DNA of 64,000 nt, from positions 186,001 to 250,000 of the forward strand of contig LNES01000006.1 in assembly GCA_001464115.1 (NCBI GenBank). The letters are read 5' to 3'. The notes beneath the pieces are model-generated. The model saw only the letters and a program-made list of their open reading frames with translations, made no database searches and was not told the origin of the DNA. Both the position numbers and the translations under genes were made by a program. The stretch is from Chlamydiae bacterium Ga0074140. GTDB taxonomy: Bacteria; Chlamydiota; Chlamydiia; Chlamydiales; Rhabdochlamydiaceae. This document shows, one piece after another, positions 62,134 through 64,000 of the stretch. The number at the start of each line of letters is the position of its first letter. The first letter of the stretch is position 1.

Positions 62134-63993
62134 ATGTCTGTACGTGCTGTTCAGCCTAAGTCGTTAAAACCATTTCTTTGCAGCAAACAGGGTCGCGCCC
62201 TTGAGCGCCATCTGCAAGAGAAACTGGTCAATCGCTTCTGGATTTTAAAAGCTAGCGAAGTAGAGACCCCAGCAAAAGCTGCCTCCTATTTTCCCTATGA
62301 ACCGAAGAGCAAAGCCATTGCAAGGATCGTTGACGAACAGTTCGCGCCAAAGACCGGCTTTACAGAGATTCCGTCAGGCAAGGGTCATAAACCGCGCTTC
62401 CTAATCAATATTCCCGTTGCCCACCTTCCAGGAGAAACAGGGCACAAAAAAATCGACAAACTTGTTTCTCGATTACGCGATGAGGGCTATGGCGAGACCA
62501 CAGCCAGTTCAAAACCTCAAGCTGCTAGAAAGCTCGCTGTTGTCATTGGCATCAATCAGATCGAATCGATCGACTCTGGGGTGAACCGGGAGTTTCGAAA
62601 ATACATCAGAAAACTACCTTCCGTTGAGGGCATCGCCTATCGCGTCACAGGCTTTTTTTGGAAGCCAGAGTGGGAAGAGCACACCCGATGGAAAAAGATT
62701 GCGGGCGTAAAGCAGGCTCTCAAAGAGAAGCCTAAACTCGCAAGCAGAATTTATCCTCTTGAGAAGGCCTTTTTGCTTTTTAAATGTTTAAATGCGGCAA
62801 GAGCCGAAGAGGTTCGCAAAGAGCTAGAGGGTGATGTTACATCCGGGTTATCGGAGAGCTTAAAAACACAGATCCCTTTCCAAGGGATTCGCCAAGCGAT
62901 TAAAACTTCTGATTTTACACTCTCTTTTGCGAAGGAATTTGCAAAGAAACCTGGAAATTCCCCCGTATTTTTCATGACGATGGATGCTGATTGCAAAAAG
63001 CTGCGCACCGGTGCAACTGGCTACTTTTCGCGCTATGAGGAGCTCATTGAAGAGTGCAGATCGAATCAAGGGTTTATTCCCAGTGTGATGAGTCTAGGGT
63101 ATCAACTCGATGCAAATGCCCTCCCTTTGCCCAAGCTTGCTGTCAAATGCGACATGGCCGTTCGAAAAGCGATGAACAGAAAAAAGCCTGGTACGATCTA
63201 TTTTCCTGAGCCGGGCACCGGCTATGACCTTTCTGTAAATGGTAAGCTCGTAAAAAATCTCAAAGCCTTCTCCTTTGTCGCGCAAGCGAGTGGTGATAAA
63301 AGCGCAGGCCTTGAATCGCGGCGCGCAATTAATAACGGAATACGGAAAGGATTTCTAGATCAAGAAAAGTTTGTATTTGATCCAAACGGAGCTCTCATTA
63401 CATCCACTCCTGCGAGGATGAAAACTAAAACAGCATTAAAGTATGAGACACTGACTGCTGCGAATCTCAAGGAAAAAAAGGTTTTAAAGGCTTTGAGAGC
63501 AATCTCTCAAGCGCACTTCGCTCCACTTTCGGGAGCACACTACATCTATGAAGGCCTTCCTCCTGAGGTCAAAAAAGGGGCGGGAGCGTACAGAAAAATT
63601 TCAGGTATCATATCAAAAGTCCTCGCCGTTTTCGATCCCATCAGCCTTCTTTTAAATTATGATGAAACACATAGCGGAAAGTTTGCAGAGTCTTTCGACA
63701 AAATTTTTGGGCTTTATAAGACCTACACAAAAGCGATTCTGGCGGGCGAAAGAGATGACCATGTTGTAAAAAGACGGGGAGTCACAAAGCTTCGCATTGA
63801 CGGTGACTTTGAAGATCTCGAAGAGATCGCCGATTTTGTGCAGGGTCGCTTCTCTCTCCTTCTCACCGCAAAGCAGCAGCTCACAGAAGCCAACTTCACC
63901 GAGGAGTGGGTCACGAAGGTGATCGATATTGCTCGCGCTTCTGGAAGAGCTCTCTTCAAAACTCTGAAGGAAGAAATGGACTCTCTTGACTAA
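62134..63993 (+). CDS. Orphan protein, possible GT-A glycosyltransferase fold
   Basis: Protein of 619 residues, no signal peptide. The region from about 133 to 350 has a GT-A-like order: a strand with KLAVVIGINQ (134-142), a helix-rich part, IPFQGIRQAIKTSDF, and VFFMTMDADCKKL with an Asp-x-Asp candidate at 284-286, followed by GYFSRYEELIEEC. The remaining C-terminal 270 residues are helical and unlike known domains. The ATG at 62134 is preferred over an in-frame TTG at 62122. If the fold is right it could be a secreted glycosyltransferase effector, but this is speculative. It stands alone beside a D element. Confidence 0.55.
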   Translation: MSVRAVQPKSLKPFLCSKQGRALERHLQEKLVNRFWILKASEVETPAKAASYFPYEPKSKAIARIVDEQFAPKTGFTEIPSGKGHKPRFLINIPVAHLPGETGHKKIDKLVSRLRDEGYGETTASSKPQAARKLAVVIGINQIESIDSGVNREFRKYIRKLPSVEGIAYRVTGFFWKPEWEEHTRWKKIAGVKQALKEKPKLASRIYPLEKAFLLFKCLNAARAEEVRKELEGDVTSGLSESLKTQIPFQGIRQAIKTSDFTLSFAKEFAKKPGNSPVFFMTMDADCKKLRTGATGYFSRYEELIEECRSNQGFIPSVMSLGYQLDANALPLPKLAVKCDMAVRKAMNRKKPGTIYFPEPGTGYDLSVNGKLVKNLKAFSFVAQASGDKSAGLESRRAINNGIRKGFLDQEKFVFDPNGALITSTPARMKTKTALKYETLTAANLKEKKVLKALRAISQAHFAPLSGAHYIYEGLPPEVKKGAGAYRKISGIISKVLAVFDPISLLLNYDETHSGKFAESFDKIFGLYKTYTKAILAGERDDHVVKRRGVTKLRIDGDFEDLEEIADFVQGRFSLLLTAKQQLTEANFTEEWVTKVIDIARASGRALFKTLKEEMDSLD

Positions 63994-64000
63994 CGCACCG

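Overview
The window is chromosomal DNA of a chlamydia-like bacterium (order Parachlamydiales or a near relative). The gene content shows this: an ADP/ATP translocase of the NTT family, a YtgC permease fused to a DtxR-type repressor, a CIRCE-hrcA-grpE-dnaK operon, a division cluster without ftsZ, and gene blocks that, from memory of the Chlamydia trachomatis map, follow CT729-CT727, CT394-CT396, CT072-CT063 and CT268-CT275. Genus cannot be fixed from the sequence alone. Several accessory genes look like host-directed effectors, as expected for an obligate intracellular organism of amoebae or animals.

Layout. 1-3.6 kb: three small to medium genes that share a tryptophan/hydrophobic module, with a 159-bp palindromic element and duplicated terminators. 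3.7-8.9 kb: serS, an M18 aminopeptidase, a VIT1/CCC1-like metal transporter and a P1B-type metal ATPase, all overlapping. 9.2-17.9 kb: large glutamate dehydrogenase, an orphan YhcG-type (DUF1016) nuclease, and a 1449-residue autotransporter adhesin. 18.2-21.9 kb: heat-shock operon with CIRCE. 22.1-23.5 kb: two tandem paralogues with an F-box-like N-terminus. 23.5-33.2 kb: minus-strand ytgABCD-rseP-GH3 operon (dxr is missing from its usual place), then the CT066-like gene and the ADP/ATP translocase. 33.5-39.1 kb: murE and amiA, separated by a minus-strand toxin gene with four tandem immunity-like genes. 39.1-45.4 kb: tRNA-Arg, gnd, a PAP2 phosphatase, an alpha/beta hydrolase, lepA and a probable USP-type deubiquitinase with an Inc-like double hydrophobic segment. 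45.5-52.2 kb: ftsI, ftsL, rsmH (frameshifted in a run of nine T) and mraZ on the minus strand, then CT273-like, CT274-like and dnaA genes on the plus strand. 52.3-61.8 kb: alcohol dehydrogenase, ComF, and a four-gene envelope operon (PpiD-like, CBM9-like, gcvH, AsmA/TamB-like). 62.1-64 kb: an orphan gene with a possible glycosyltransferase fold.

The intergenic spaces hold at least five families of short inverted-repeat elements without transposase genes. One copy has entered the signal-peptide region of the GH3 gene and kept the frame open for exactly 60 codons.

The most interesting systems are (i) the signal-peptide/TPR/Ntox50-like toxin with four immunity-like genes set inside a conserved cell-wall block, (ii) the Inc-like USP protease flanked by inverted repeats, (iii) the in-frame repeat insertion in the GH3 gene, and (iv) MraZ-box pairs in opposite orientation upstream of mraZ.
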